Positions 1 through 11,717 of a DNA stretch of 64,000 nt are shown one piece after another. Numbering within the stretch: the first letter of the stretch is position 1; every line of letters starts with the position of its first letter. The translations under genes were made by a program, and so were the position numbers. Origin of the DNA: Cytospora piceicola (taxonomy: Eukaryota > Ascomycota > Sordariomycetes > Diaporthales > Cytosporaceae); contig JALQBC010000032.1 of assembly GCA_023375675.1 (NCBI GenBank), positions 434,001-498,000 of the forward strand, in the 5' to 3' direction. The notes beneath the pieces were generated by a model. The model was not told the DNA's origin and did no database searches. It was given only the letters and a program-made list of their open reading frames with translations.

Positions 1-4
1 ATCT

Positions 5-3000
5 TTATTCAAGGTCGCTCTCGTCATCACTGGTAGCCTCATCCTCTGACACACCTTCCGAGTCGGTGTCTGGAAGCACAAAATCCCTTCCGTCATCAAG
101 TAGTTTACCTCTTTCCCAACGTGCCCAATACGTATATCCTCCAGATTTCCAGTCAATACGGTATTCAAAGTCCAGGTACTCCCCATTCCGCACAGTGTCT
201 TTCGCCCCGTAGCTCAGGAGCAACTGTTCAATCTCGCTTCTTTCAAACAAGTGTTCCTCTTCAAACTCGTCTTCTTGGAAGCAAATGCACTTTGGAATCC
301 TGCAAATGTAAAGAGGACTAAGGTCATGCAAAAAGTTGAAACGTCCCATCAAAGTGTCCTTCTCCCACATCCCAGCTCCCTCGTCCCCCAAGCCGTTGAC
401 ATCGGCGCCCGCCTTGATAAGGGACTGGACTCCATCAAGATCCCGGCAGGCGACAGCAATCTGCAGAGCAGTAGCCCATGCACCTGGCGTGTTTGGATAT
501 GCCCCGGCTTGCAAGGCCATTTGTAATCGACATTTGTCATCAAATTCAACCCCCCCATCGTAGTGACATCCAACTGAGAGGATCAAAGCTGTAGTCGCAG
601 CTCCGGCGTCATCGGTTCTCTGCAAAAGAAATTGGTACGCTTCGTTCCAGCCAACTTGCGCCATTATATCTAGTAGGGTTCCAGACACCTCAAGGTTGTC
701 GTAATAGCGACCCGCTGGGTGACAAACATCGTTAGGCGTCCCGTCGGAATCTACTGTGATTGCAGTGCTTAGAATGCGTGGGAGAGTACCTCTGTTCCGG
801 AGAAGGTTGCTAAATTTCCCTGCGACTTTATATGCTTTAAACGTAAGAAGTAACCCTAGACAAGTAGCGTCGACTTGATCGTTATCGGAACGATCATACT
901 GGAAGTGACAGTCGAAGTCTTGACCAAAATCGGACGCCTGCACGAGCTCTGGGGAAGAATGGATAAAGTTGCAAACCAAGGTAGTGAGATGGTCGGATCT
1001 GCAGATTTCGTCTTCGAGCATACGAATACATCGACAGCTCAGATGGACACAATAAGGTCGAAAAGCTATTATGTAATCGGCCCAATTATAGTATTGTACC
1101 TCTTTCACCGTAAGTTTCGACTCTTGAGCCGTTTTGATTGACATATCCAGGAAGGCTTCATTATCCAAAGATGGATTGAGCGCGTAGACCGAGGCTGGGC
1201 CCTGTAGGATGCGGTCCGACGAGAGGTATTCGCGGACGGTGTAGTGTGCAAGGAGAACAATCTCATGTTCTGGTCCAAATCCTTCTCGCGGTTGAAAGGT
1301 CAACAAGCAGCCACACATGTCCTGCAAGTCATCCCGATTCAACTTAGGATCGCTTTTTGCATATGTATTGGTCTTGTGGATCCGATAGAAACTCTCGAGA
1401 AGGACCGAGGGTCTAACCCTATGGCCCTCAGACAGCCTGTCTTGAAAGCAGATCCAAGCCAATGCGTGACGGACGAGGGCTTGATCATGCGGCTCTATTA
1501 ACGAAAATATCCGATCGTATGTTTCATCCAGCGTTTTTGGCAGCGTTTTGAGGGCTTCGCGAATGTCGTGCATCGAAGCTGACCGTTGTCTTCTGAGGAT
1601 GTCAATTTGGCACACGGCCCATCGAAACCTTGCACAGCTTGTTTAGCATGCGGAAATTCTCAGACAATGATCTTCGAACAGGAGAAGACCTACATTCCCT
1701 GAGCTCCCTTGGTAAGGGCTTCTTCCACCTCTCCAAGTAACTCAATAGACCACTTCTGGAATCGCGGTTCAGTGCGCAGCTTATACGAAACATGGGTTCG
1801 GATATCTTCTTCAACCAGAGGGTTGGACATGGGGATTTCTGTGGATATTTTCGACAGTGTCTCTTGAATATCGAAGTACTCCCGGCTGGTCGTCAACAGT
1901 CGGATCTTCTCGAATCCTGCCTTGTCCACCAGAACTTTCAAGATACCAAGTATATTTTGCCGTTCGTGGCTTTCGTCAAGCGCGTCAATAACTAGGTATA
2001 CAGCGTTGAAGTGTTTGAGGCAGTCTTCAAGGCACTCGAGCAAGTCTTCCACACTAGGCTGGTGTCTCTGCTCATAAGTTCGTAATAAACCGGGCGCGAC
2101 GAATTTCGAGGTCCTCGATAGCTGAGAAATAACCCATTTGAGCATTGGAACGAGCTCATCCTGATTGTGAGCATGATAACAGTAGTAGTAAACCGACGTG
2201 ACACGGTCTTCATTGCCGTAGATCTTGTGGATCTCTCGAATCAGGTAACCTGCCAGGACAGTCTTGCCAGCGCCCGGGATACCGTGGAACCAAAGCGAAC
2301 GAAATTTGCCGCTGGTCCAATTGCTCCATTCAGTTGAGCGCAGAACCCAGTTGCCAGTCCCTGGTGTGTATTGGTCTCGAGATGTGTTGTAGAGAGTAGA
2401 AGGGTTGGTGTCGACAAGCCAGTCGCAGATATCGTGGATTTTCGAGTCTTGAGCGTTGTGCATGTTAGTATTGGTATGTATGCTAAACGAGCAAGCTGGA
2501 CATAATTCGATACTTACCAGACAGCTGCTCATGAACCTCCTGGACTTGCTTCTTCACATGCTTAGTGTCCTCCCTGAAATTACATCAGTCCCCGTTCCAA
2601 AGCTCGAGGGGCACTGTTGAACAGAAACTCACATGCTTTCAGAGGATATAGCTAGGGTAATTGTGGCCTTGTACCCCGCAACCTCGTCGAGGAGTTTCAA
2701 CACCTTGCCTTTCTTTAGTGGCCACCTCAGGTCCGACAATCCTCTTCTTTGTTCCTGCTGCTGTTTCGGAGGTTCCTTCCCTTTCTTCCCCATTCGCAAT
2801 GCCAGAGTTGATAGTAGACTGCCCAGCTTATGATGATGTCTCTTGGTGGGTTCTTCGGCAGCATCCGTTGTATCACTAGTAAGCTTGAGCTCATCTTGGA
2901 TAGCTTTCATGCAACGTTCGCATCCCTGGATCGGGCCGTCTTCTTCAAGGATGTTGAGAAACATCCGGGAAAGACCGGCGTTTTCAACCTCAGCAAAGCA

Positions 3001-3171
3001 TTTGAGTGGTTCGAAGACAGCCTTCAGTGCTACCACTTCGACAAGTATCCTTCGAATATCGCTCGGCGCGTCTCGGACTGCTTCTATATAGCCTTTGCAG
3101 AAGCTGATGATGGCATCGGCCGCCTGAATCACGGCAATCGACGATGCAACGATCGACAGTAGGTCGGCCAT
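5..3171 (-). CDS. NLR/STAND protein: helical N-terminus, NACHT NTPase, ankyrin-like C-terminus
   Basis: Four exons fit in phase: 3171-2633, 2573-2518, 2447-1694 and 1628-5, giving about 990 residues and ending in TAA at 7-5. Introns have GTGAGT, GTAAGT and GTAGGT donors, and intron 2 has a TACTAAC branch site. Residues 1-170 are a helical domain with a motif (AVRDAPSDIRRILVEV) typical of fungal NLR N-termini of the NACHT_N/HeLo-like/SesA group. The NACHT part has Walker A GIPGAGKT near residues 254-261 and Walker B LVIDALDE near 337, followed by the usual FRWAVCQIDILRR and LPKTLDETYDRI segments of the helical/winged-helix region. The C-terminus has ankyrin-like units (LIKAGADVNGLG) and ends in an acidic tail. 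Such proteins are intracellular sensors in fungal non-self recognition (family knowledge); the ligand and effector here are unknown. The gene looks intact. Confidence 0.88.
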
Positions 3172-3874
3172 GGTAGTTGCTGGTGGGGTGGATTGGTAAG
3201 CCTTTCTGTGTCACAGACTGTTCAGCGTTGCTTGAGGTCTGGGGTACGTGGTTGAAGACTTGTTGCCTCACAGGAAGAAAGGGGTTTCCAAGTAAAAGTA
3301 TTGGTGGCGGTACGCTGGCTCCTAGCCTAGCTGAGTGTGGGCCTATGACCGTGACAGAGTGAGGAGGGAGTAAGGACGGCGACGGAAGAGAGGTGGAGGG
3401 TTCGATGGATGATGAGAGCAAGAAGAGTGAGGAGTGAGTACACTTATAGAGCGGGGTTGCACATGTGGGCTGTCAGCCCCAGAAACTGCCTACATATCAA
3501 CTAAGTAGGTACCTGCTTATGCAAGTTGAATGTCTGGCATCCGGCCTTAGCCTCCTATAGCCGACCTACCATATCACTGAATGCTATCACAAAGTCCTGT
3601 GGGATCCTGTAACTGAGCGCTGTGTGGTTGAAGTTGGTATGGCTCAGGGCTGGCACCATTGTGGCGAAGGGGATGTACTGGAGTGGACAAATGGAACATT
3701 GAAGGGCTTCCCAGGGCCAGGTCGGGTCGGCGGTCAGTCTGCATGCACTTCGCCCAGTGGGAGGCTTGGTGCCATGCGATCAGGCTCCGCTTGATTTCAT
3801 TGGATCACAGCCGGGTCTGAGGCGTCGCTCTTCCAGCTGCCTTTGCATTATCAAAGAACCCATAGCTTCCAGTA
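3172..3874. other. Intergenic, promoter side of the NLR gene
   Basis: No coding sequence is supported here. The stretch carries the 5' leader and promoter of the minus-strand NLR gene and one copy of the dispersed TAGGTACCT-type motif near 3506-3514. Confidence 0.5.
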
Positions 3875-4345
3875 TCATGGGTAGCGTCTCGAAAATTCCT
3901 TGTTTCCTACTCCGAATACATCCAAATATCCAATGTTGAAAGCAATATTGGCAAATGTGACCGTTGTTAGAGCTGACTTCCTTTCCTCCAGCTCACCCGT
4001 CGACGCTCTCGCAATGATATCCTCACGCCCCGCTTCCCCCAGCTTCCAAATCATATTTTCAACTCCCTTCTTTACCTCCGCCATCAGCTCACTGTACACC
4101 TCTGCGAAGACCTTGTTCCACCTTCCGCCCTGCCTGATTTTGCGGTTGCGATGCCATCGCAGCCTGTAGTAGATGGCCCCGTCTAAGTGCTACCCATCTC
4201 GTGGGTGGTTGTAGCTCCTGTAGCGCCTAAACGACCAGGTGTTATTGCAATGGCCCATATTAGAGGCAACCTCGCTGAGGAGCTTGATGGACTTGGTTAT
4301 GCAACTTGCCGTCTGAGGCACGGTACACAGTCTGCGCGTGCGCGT
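3875..4345 (-). pseudogene. Probable gene relic, unknown family
   Basis: On the minus strand one frame stays protein-like from about 4345 down to the stop at 3875 but is broken by a single TAG near 4200. Upstream of the TAG the frame reads ...SIKLLSEVASNMGHC...; downstream it reads ...DGAIYYRLRWHRN..., then an amphipathic stretch (VFAEVYSELMAEVKKGVENM) and ends KEFSRRYP. No in-frame ATG begins the whole stretch. A CAG to TAG change, typical of RIP or simple decay, would explain the break. A short intron around the TAG is an alternative, since an AG lies directly behind it. I do not recognise the family. Confidence 0.3.
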
Positions 4346-4954
4346 TCACGTCGAAAGATTCCGAGGATGGTAGCTGTGGGATCAGAGGGTGCTCATCTTT
4401 CTCGGAGGATAGTTCCATGTAGGGTTTTATGCTCGGCTTGATGTGTTGCTATGGGTAATTCGTCTATGGGTGTCCTGGTTGCCATATATCCGCACGTGGT
4501 TCGCTGTGGCCACTTGCGGGAGACAGACTGGAAAATGCACTAATTCCACCTCCTAGCTGAGCTGTGGGTTATCAAACTTGTTCAGAACACGTCCGGTACT
4601 CTGGCCTATAAAGTGATGAAAGGGTTGGTCATGATAATGCAACGGTGAGCCCGCCTCCACATCTCCTTGTTGGTCAAACGTGGCAAGCATGTTTGGGCTT
4701 CCGTCACCTCTGCTTCCCTGTACCCCATAATACACCGATACATCAAAGACAGAACCGTCTGGGGAAGAAGGCCCGTAGAGCCTGCAGCCATTCAAGAGGT
4801 GGATGTAGCCAATGCCTCCATCCCACACACTTGTCTTTTCTCTCCGTTCCCATCACCTTCTGACCCTAGCAGATCAATATTATAGCCTCCATTCTCCCCC
4901 TAGACTCCCTGCTGACTTGAATAGTGATAAGTGAGACGCTCCGCCACCTGACTT
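4346..4954. other. Intergenic, nothing recognised
   Basis: Short overlapping ORFs only, with no recognisable protein. The part next to 4955 should hold the 3' end of the minus-strand F-box-like transcript. Confidence 0.4.
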
Positions 4955-6198
4955 TCAAGACCACTCCTCAGCAGCCTCATCAGTCTCGTCGGAGTCGAAG
5001 CTGGGCCACAACTCTGTTAAGAGCCCCATATCCTCCTCATCATCACTATCAATCACCTGGAAATAATTCTCTTCATCCTCGAATTCGGCCTCTTCGACCT
5101 CTTCGTCGAAGTTATGACCGAAGTACTCGTGGCCGAACTTATTAGCAGCCTCCTGGAGTTGACCGTACTGCTGCTCGTCATATTCGTTCAGGATGTCCAG
5201 GGTATTAGCCTCGCAAATGAAGGGTGCAACACCACCTGGATTAGTATCTCCAACGTCATCAAGGGCGGGGAGGAGGCACTCTCCCTGGCTGTTGTTGTCG
5301 GCTTCGAATAAGAGAGCCGTGTTCTGAGAGAAAGAGTCAGGCACCGATACCGTCCAAGCACGTAACATCTTCCTCCCCATCTCGGCTTCATTATCCAACA
5401 TATTGCTGCGCAGATTCTCTATGATCTTCACCCCACGGAGGATTCCAGCGGCCATGCCACACATATTGGCTGCATCGAAGCAGGAGGACTCGACGTAAGA
5501 CTCGCACGGAACGAGTTCGAAGTCGAATTTGATTCTGAGGCGCTGAAACTTGGGGGCCTTGCAGAGCTCGACCAAGTGCTTCCAACCGCTGAAGTCTGCA
5601 TAGACTTTGGTCCTACCGCTGACGTGGATGTGCAGAGTGAGGTGTTGTATGCGCATGTGGCTTGTGATGAATCTGACGAAGTCGGAATAGGAATCAAGGA
5701 AAGCATCCTCGAACCTCGCACCCGCATAATCAGTTATGTCCAGCTCGACAATTCTGATGTACTGGAGGGCAGACGACGGCTGGTGCTGAAGGAAGTCTTG
5801 CGCATGACGCACTTCAGAAGGGAGGAAGCCATCGTCGTGTGTGTAGAAGAGGAAGCTGTTCTTCAAATAGTAAACGCGCATCGCCCGAGGAAGATGCTCA
5901 GGTCTGGACGCTCCTTCTTCTGCGGTGAACTTGCTGCGGGCGTTATGTTTTCGCTTGTTGCAACCATGCAAAACCGATACTCGAACGTGTCTGCAGGTTG
6001 AGGCCATGAGCAATGACGCTGCACTGAGAGGCCAGTCACACAGATCTTGGGAATGACCACCAGGAATCCCCAAACAATGTCGCGCATCTCTCTTGGCAGG
6101 TTGAGAATAGGGAACGGCTTGTGTCTGGTTTCAGCGGGCATGGGGACGCCGAAAGTCTTGCCTTTAGCAAGAGCTAGGCAGGCAGGGTGGTTGTCCAT
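4955..6198 (-). CDS. F-box/2EXR-like protein, reading frame switch inside
   Basis: The best ATG is at 6198. The N-terminal frame contains FPILNLPREMRDIVWGFLVV, the form seen at the start of fungal F-box-like/2EXR proteins, followed by PKICVTGLSVQRHCSWPQ and an arginine/cysteine segment (LGRCAFTI) before a stop near 5863. From about 5900 downward coding potential continues in a different frame (VYYLKNSFLF..., then a long hydrophilic region and an acidic tail rich in E and D) to the stop at 4955. No convincing donor/acceptor pair joins the two frames at the point of switch. An alternative ATG at 6073 opens the second frame alone (372 residues) but would lose the F-box-like motif. A one-base sequence error or a real frameshift is likely. 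Function, if intact, would be substrate recognition or scaffolding; this is inference from the family. Confidence 0.6.
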
Positions 6199-6216
6199 TG
6201 TGAAGTCCACGGGTGC

Positions 6217-6268
6217 TGACACTGGTTAGATGGTGGTCTTGATCGAAGGTGTCAAAGGTCGCTCTTAC
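6217..6268 (-). other. Probable 5' UTR intron of the F-box-like gene
   Basis: On the minus strand a GGGTAAGAG donor at about 6268 is followed by CATCTAACC (branch site) and CAG about 50 bases later. The next ATG is at 6198. An upstream 90-codon ORF (6537-6265) does not join the coding frame by this splice, so I read the intron as lying in the leader. Confidence 0.45.
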
Positions 6269-6704
6269 CCTAGCAAAATATTCACGCCAGAATGTAGCAC
6301 TGATATCTTTTGAAAAGCTTTAGGGCCTTTTTCGTTGAGCAAGGCTTGATGGGCTCCCAGACTGTGACACAGGATAGGTTGATTGAGGCAGTCGATGGTA
6401 GAGACGGGGGAAGATTGAGGACAGTCGGCTGTTTGAGGGGGGTTGGTATATCGACCAGATGACGGAGCTGAACGAAGGTCGAAAAGAGGGAGAGTTGTGT
6501 GGTCTTGAATCAGGGTAGACAAATAACTTTCGACCACTGTTGCTTAATATTTGAAGAAAGATCGTTTTGTGAACCTAGAGAAGGCATCGGCTGTACAGCT
6601 TGGTCCGAGCTTTGCAAAGCATGGTTTGCAACAAAGGCTAAATAGGCGAGTAGTCATATTCATAGTGCGTTCAAGTTTATATACTTTAGTAGGTATGTTG
6701 ACGC

Positions 6705-6790
6705 CTGGGTACTTAAGTACTTAGACTCACGTGAGCGATTCAATATCAAGTACCTACCGAGGTAGGTACCTGGGTACCTAGGTAGGTAGA
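6705..6790. repeat. Cluster of TACCTAGGTA-type palindromic motifs
   Basis: The segment contains several overlapping copies of the palindrome-like words TACCTAGGTA, GGTACCTGGGTACC and AAGTACCTACC. Similar words recur in other intergenic parts of the window (about 7075, 14974, 19900, 21014, 36632, 40128, 49985-50085) and were not noticed in coding exons. Confidence 0.6.
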
Positions 6791-8163
6791 TAGAAGATGC
6801 CATCCTCCCCCTCAAGTCACTACTACACCAGTCCATAAAGAGCATCCAATGCTGCCAACAAAGCATCACTCAAATATTTTTAGTCTTTATCAGCCATATA
6901 GAGGGAAGGAAGAGAGAAAGAGAGAAAGAAAACAAGATCGAGCAAATTGATATTAAAATAGCTGCACACGTGAGACTCATTACTACTGCCAGTAAGGTAA
7001 GTAGACATCTGTCAGCCATCTCAGATGCTACACAAACATGATTGTCTGATATACAAACACCTCTTGACATCCATACCTAGGTATGTACAAAGCCTCTATG
7101 AGACCAGTGAGTGTACGTTACAAACAGTATCTGTGGTGCAGGAGAAGCGTGGGATATCGTCTTAACAGCTAAAGGTGTTACGGCATCGTACCATACATCC
7201 TTCATTTACACCCATTTCCTTCCCTTCCCTCAGGCTTTAGGCCTGTTTGTTACTTCCCTTATAAATACACACCAGTTGACGCAACGAAAACTCTACGGTA
7301 GACTGAATTAGCTGTATTTCACACACCACATAGTCCCTTAAGTTCCTTCATTGCATCGTGATTACTGCTACGTTATAGCAGGAGTCAACCCCTTCCCCCC
7401 TGGACCTTTTGTTGTGGCCAACCTACCATCGGCCATCCAAATCGCAAAACATACCTCAGTCCTAATGCTTCCCATCGCGGGAGACAGCCATCAAGAGAAT
7501 GATACAATGACGCCACCACTTGGTGCGCCGAGTTGACCGGAATACCAAAATCCGGGAAACAAGTTAACGTTACACATATATGTATATGTAAAGCGAGGGA
7601 GGACTCAGTAGGAACAAAAACAAATACCCCTACAAGTCTAGAAATCGCAACAAGATATCAGGTAGGAAACAGAAAAAGTCGATGGAAAACCATAACTCCA
7701 AGCTACATATTTCGACCGCCCCAGGTGCCCTCAATCATCCGGATGTCAAGTGCTCACAGCAACCTTGGGCCCCCCTAAGCACTACTTAGGTATTACCGGA
7801 CATGGACGGATGCATTACACAGGCCCGCCAGGCCCCAAGTCTCCGACCGGAGCCGAAGGGAGCAAGAAAATAAAAACTTCAACCGGAATGAAAAGCAGAA
7901 CACGGATTGACGACAGCGAGGCTGATGTAAAAAGCCCACCGCCGCCCTCCTGCATATCACGCGGTAGCATCCACACTAACGAGTAGATAGTAGGTACCCT
8001 CAAGCCGGAAGCCAAGCGAATACCACACCAATCTCTCTTACCTGTTACTGACCCCTCTCGAATGAAGATGGTCAAAACAAATAGCCGGGAACCCGTGTGG
8101 GTGGAGGCGAGACTACCTCCCGTATGAAAATAAATTGGATTGCCCACCTACAGTCGTAAGTCC

Positions 8164-8191
<28 letters not shown>
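8164..8191. repeat. (AT)n microsatellite
   Basis: A perfect run of 14 AT dinucleotides in non-coding sequence. Confidence 0.95.
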
Positions 8192-8196
<5 letters not shown>

Positions 8197-10398
8197 TGCA
8201 TGCACGCATGCGGCACAGAAACCCTAACAATCTCGTGTCGCACTCGGCGGAAATTCGAAAGAGAGCACCCGGTAAGCTGTAGCTCGCTTGCTTCTGTTTC
8301 TTTTCCTTTCCGTTCTTCCATTCTTCCCTGGACCTAGTCGGCTGTGCCGCCCGCAGTGTGGCTTGCAGATAAGGCACAATGGTCTTGTGCCCTGGCCGGG
8401 GAAAGAAGCAGATAAGGGTGGGGATTGGACCACGGACCTCTCGCTACGAGCACTGGAGGGGTTGGGGCGCCCCCCTCCGGAGGGGTACCTCCTGAAAGCC
8501 TTGTTATTAACCAGGTACCGTAACAATAAAAGGATCTTGATATCAATGCTGACTGATGATGAGTCGATTTTCTCGAGAGAAGAACAGCAGACCTGATGAC
8601 AGTGGCAACTCGTAAAACAATAGCAGTGGATCCGGTCTCCCAATCAATCGTCAGACGGATATGGAACCAAAATAAAAGGCATGTTCAGCAGCCCCGCGGT
8701 GACCGGTCGCCGGCCGGGCGGAAGGGGCCTCCTTGTCCCGCCTGTCCTTCAGGGCTGTGTCCTACGTTTCCAGAAATTCCCGAAGACACACGCACTCGAA
8801 ACCGACCCAAACCCTTGAACCGGTATCAACATGAGAATGTATCAACATGAAAACCCATCCCTACTTGGAGCATCGCAAATATCCTAACCAGGCCACCTCC
8901 GAAGTTCAAACGCATTAATACTTAAGTAAATTTCCAGAAGATCAGTCCAGCAGCCAGGGTTACACAAGAGTACAAAGTGCCAAGTGCCAAGTAAATAATA
9001 GTAAGTGCGTGCAGGGAAGAAGGAACATGATGGGCAGATGAGATCCATGAGACGCATTGGCCAATCATATGTCTCGAATAGGGACTGGGCTTCCTAAACG
9101 GGAAGGTACGGTTTACCGCCATACCGGAAAGAAAGGGAGGCGCACTGGCCACATCCAAGGTTCCTTCCAATCTCCGACCGCACGCCAGCCAACACAAGCC
9201 AATTCAACTTCACGAGTATCAAATCTCCGCCACTTTCGCGACCTGACCGAGGTGGAAGCACAATGCTGCTGATCTAATCAATCACCGGTTACCAAGGTAT
9301 GCATGTCACTTGAGGGTACTGATCAATTTTTGGGATTTCGTCAAGAGACTTTTTTCTCTTTTTTTTCTCTCTTCATTTCTGATGGAATGGAATATAGCTA
9401 TAGCAGCCATCCCTCTCGCTGCCCCCCAAATATAGATAGATTACCCCTATAGCCATATTTGTAGTAATTGGTGCATCGTGAGGTGTATCCCGACGGGGGC
9501 TTGCTGTTCTGGTGTGCATGGCCTGTTGCGTTGTAACGAGCGCGCCGAAATGATCCAATGTCATCGCCTGTGTTGTTGTGGCCTTCCTTCCAAAGCTCCT
9601 CCTCGCGCCGTAGTACACAAGAAAATAAAAATCCTCCCCTCTTTTCCTTCCAGGAGCAGCGGCAGCAATCTGTCCTGTGTCCGTATTCTGTCTGGCTCCT
9701 GGTGCAACCCGAGGCTCCACCACGAGACTGCCAGCTTCCCTCTGAGGTCTATCGACCTATCAAGCAGGGAGATGGTCCCGCTGTTCCCAAATTCCCCTCG
9801 TTCCCTCGGATAACCTGTGACATCCCCATACGTATATTACATCCACCGACTGTCGATCGAGCTTCAACGGTACCTTGGCCCCTCAACAGGATCAAGGAAC
9901 GTCGGCTTGCTCATCTTCAGTCCACCGGGGGTATGTCATCTTCCGAGTTTGTCGAAGTGTTGGAAATGGAACAGCCAGGATTGTCTTCTATGGGGGACCC
10001 AGGTGTAGAATGTTTCGGATTCTTCGGGTGCAGGATGAGACAATTGGTCTTTTTGAAACCGGTTGCGGGTTTGGGGGTATAAATAGCCTTTCCTCACCAT
10101 AAACCCATTGTGAGGCAGGCTAGTAATAATAAAAAAATGTGGACATGCCGAATCGAAGTAAAAAGTTTTGGAACGAAAAAGTGTAAACATGTGCAGGTGA
10201 AATCAAAGTCGCTAAATGCCATGATCGCTGGTATTCCAATTCCAGATGCAGTCTTTTTTTGTGGGTTCCAATACACTTGGGGGGTATGCCTGACGATGAA
10301 GAGATGAAATGCCCTTATCCATGTTTATGTTGTGGACAAGGAGATGATACAATGGAAAGATCTCGGAGGCCAGTGAAGGCTCCATCGCGTGTCGTCTC

Positions 10399-11717
10399 CT
10401 AGTTGGCCACGGCGTTGTGCTGCCCATCGAAGTATGCCACGCTGTATTGTGATGACGCTTGCGGAGGTCGCGGGAACCCGGTGGCCTGGTTCGGCGGCGT
10501 AGGGGTGACTGGTAACCTCGACGGCAGCTGTGAGTAGCCCTCAACTTGGCCGTTGATTCCGAAGGAGGCGCCGTCCGGGGTGATTGGTGGCGTCAGGTAG
10601 CCATCGGCAACACCTGGTGCGGCACCGTGACCCTTGTGAGGTGTGCTGTAGATGTCGGTGGTGAGAGACGCAGGGCCACACTCAGCAGGAGGCGTCGCTG
10701 GGCCGTTGGCCTGCGGTCGCTGGATGGCGGCCTGTTGGGCGAGGAAGTCGGCAAGCTTGGTAGAGACACGAGAGAAGTGGTTTGACGAGTACTTGCGAGA
10801 CAGGGTCACGGAGGGCTGGTGCAGATGTTGAGACAACGCCAGCAGCGTGTCCCGGCAATCACGGTCCCATTCTCCGTCGTTGACCTCGGATCGGCCAAGG
10901 ATTGCTCGTGCCAGAGCGTGCGATGCCCGAGCCATGATTGATGGCTTAGTGGAGACAAAGTCGCGGTGGTAGAGCGCGATCTCGCAGAGGTAGGCGGTCA
11001 TGTCCCTAACCTCACGGTCGTCTTGCTCGTCGGCCCAGATGATGGACTGGAAGAAGTCGACGGTCGGGTGACCGATATTCCACTCGAGGGTGTTGAGGAC
11101 ATGCATCTCCATCTGAGTGAACATGCCTGCGTCGTACAGACCACAGCACATGTTGTTGAGCTCGTTGATCTGAGGGACACGGTCCTTCTTGTCGCCGTAC
11201 TTGGCAGCAATCAAGAGTGCTGCACAGCCGACAAGCTGGTAGTGCTGCTTATACACTACGCGCTTGGAGCAGTACCTATCAAGCAGGTTGATGGTCAGAA
11301 ACAGCGTTTCCCGCAGGAGCGAGAAAGCAGCATGTGCCTCGATCAAGAAGTCGATGAGATAGGGTCGCATAAACCACTGGATCTCACGCTGCATGTCGAT
11401 GAGATTGGCATCGGGCAGTGTCTCGTCCTATTGCGTCACCATGGTCAGTGATGTTTCCTTTGGAATGACTCGGGGTAGTCGGGCATTCAGGGGAAGACTA
11501 GACCAACCTCCATGTGCCTGGCGTGCTTCATGATGTCCTCAAGATACTCATCGCTGGCCAGCCTCGAAAGCTCGTGGGCGATTGTGATTTGCTTGTCGAC
11601 CTTTGCGTCCCATTTCCTTGCATGTACTATGCTGGCGGCTCGCTCTGCGGAGAAAGGGTGCACCCTCGGGTACTCGGAGTCGAAGACTTCCTCGACTGGT
11701 TGGGAGTGGGGAGCCAT
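10399..11717 (-). CDS. G1/S-specific cyclin, CLN/Puc1 type
   Basis: Two exons, 11717-11508 and 11427-10399, join in phase 0 across an intron with a GTTGGT donor, CTGAC branch and ATAG acceptor, giving about 412 residues. The cyclin box spans roughly residues 70-215, with the classical MRPYLIDFLIEAH, LTINLLDRYCSKR and LVGCAALLIAAKYGDKK segments and the CLN-like LNTLEWNIGHPT. The C-terminus is proline-, threonine- and glutamine-rich and low-complexity, suiting an unstable cyclin. It should activate the main cell-cycle CDK at G1/S in the nucleus and cytoplasm. An in-frame ATG at 11894 would add 59 low-complexity residues; I prefer 11717 (MAPHSQPVEEV) because the upstream part resembles a CT-rich leader. 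The gene has no neighbour within about 4 kb on one side and 16.8 kb on the other. Confidence 0.9.

Larger units (their letters stand above)
6269..10398. other. Long gene-free stretch (4.1 kb)
   Basis: No ORF in this stretch shows a recognisable protein, signal or consistent splice structure. It holds a cluster of TACCTAGGTA-type motifs at 6705-6790, an AT dinucleotide run at 8164-8191, a pyrimidine-rich tract at 9350-9375, and toward 10398 the 3' region of the minus-strand cyclin gene. Confidence 0.5.

Noticed and set aside
8395..8475. tRNA-like minus-strand segment (GGTCCGTGGTCCAATCCCC)
   Set aside because: The anticodon arm would have a three-base loop and no 5' acceptor strand pairs.
9558..10082. 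174-codon plus-strand ORF
   Set aside because: Serine/proline-rich with no motif and no splice context; likely chance.
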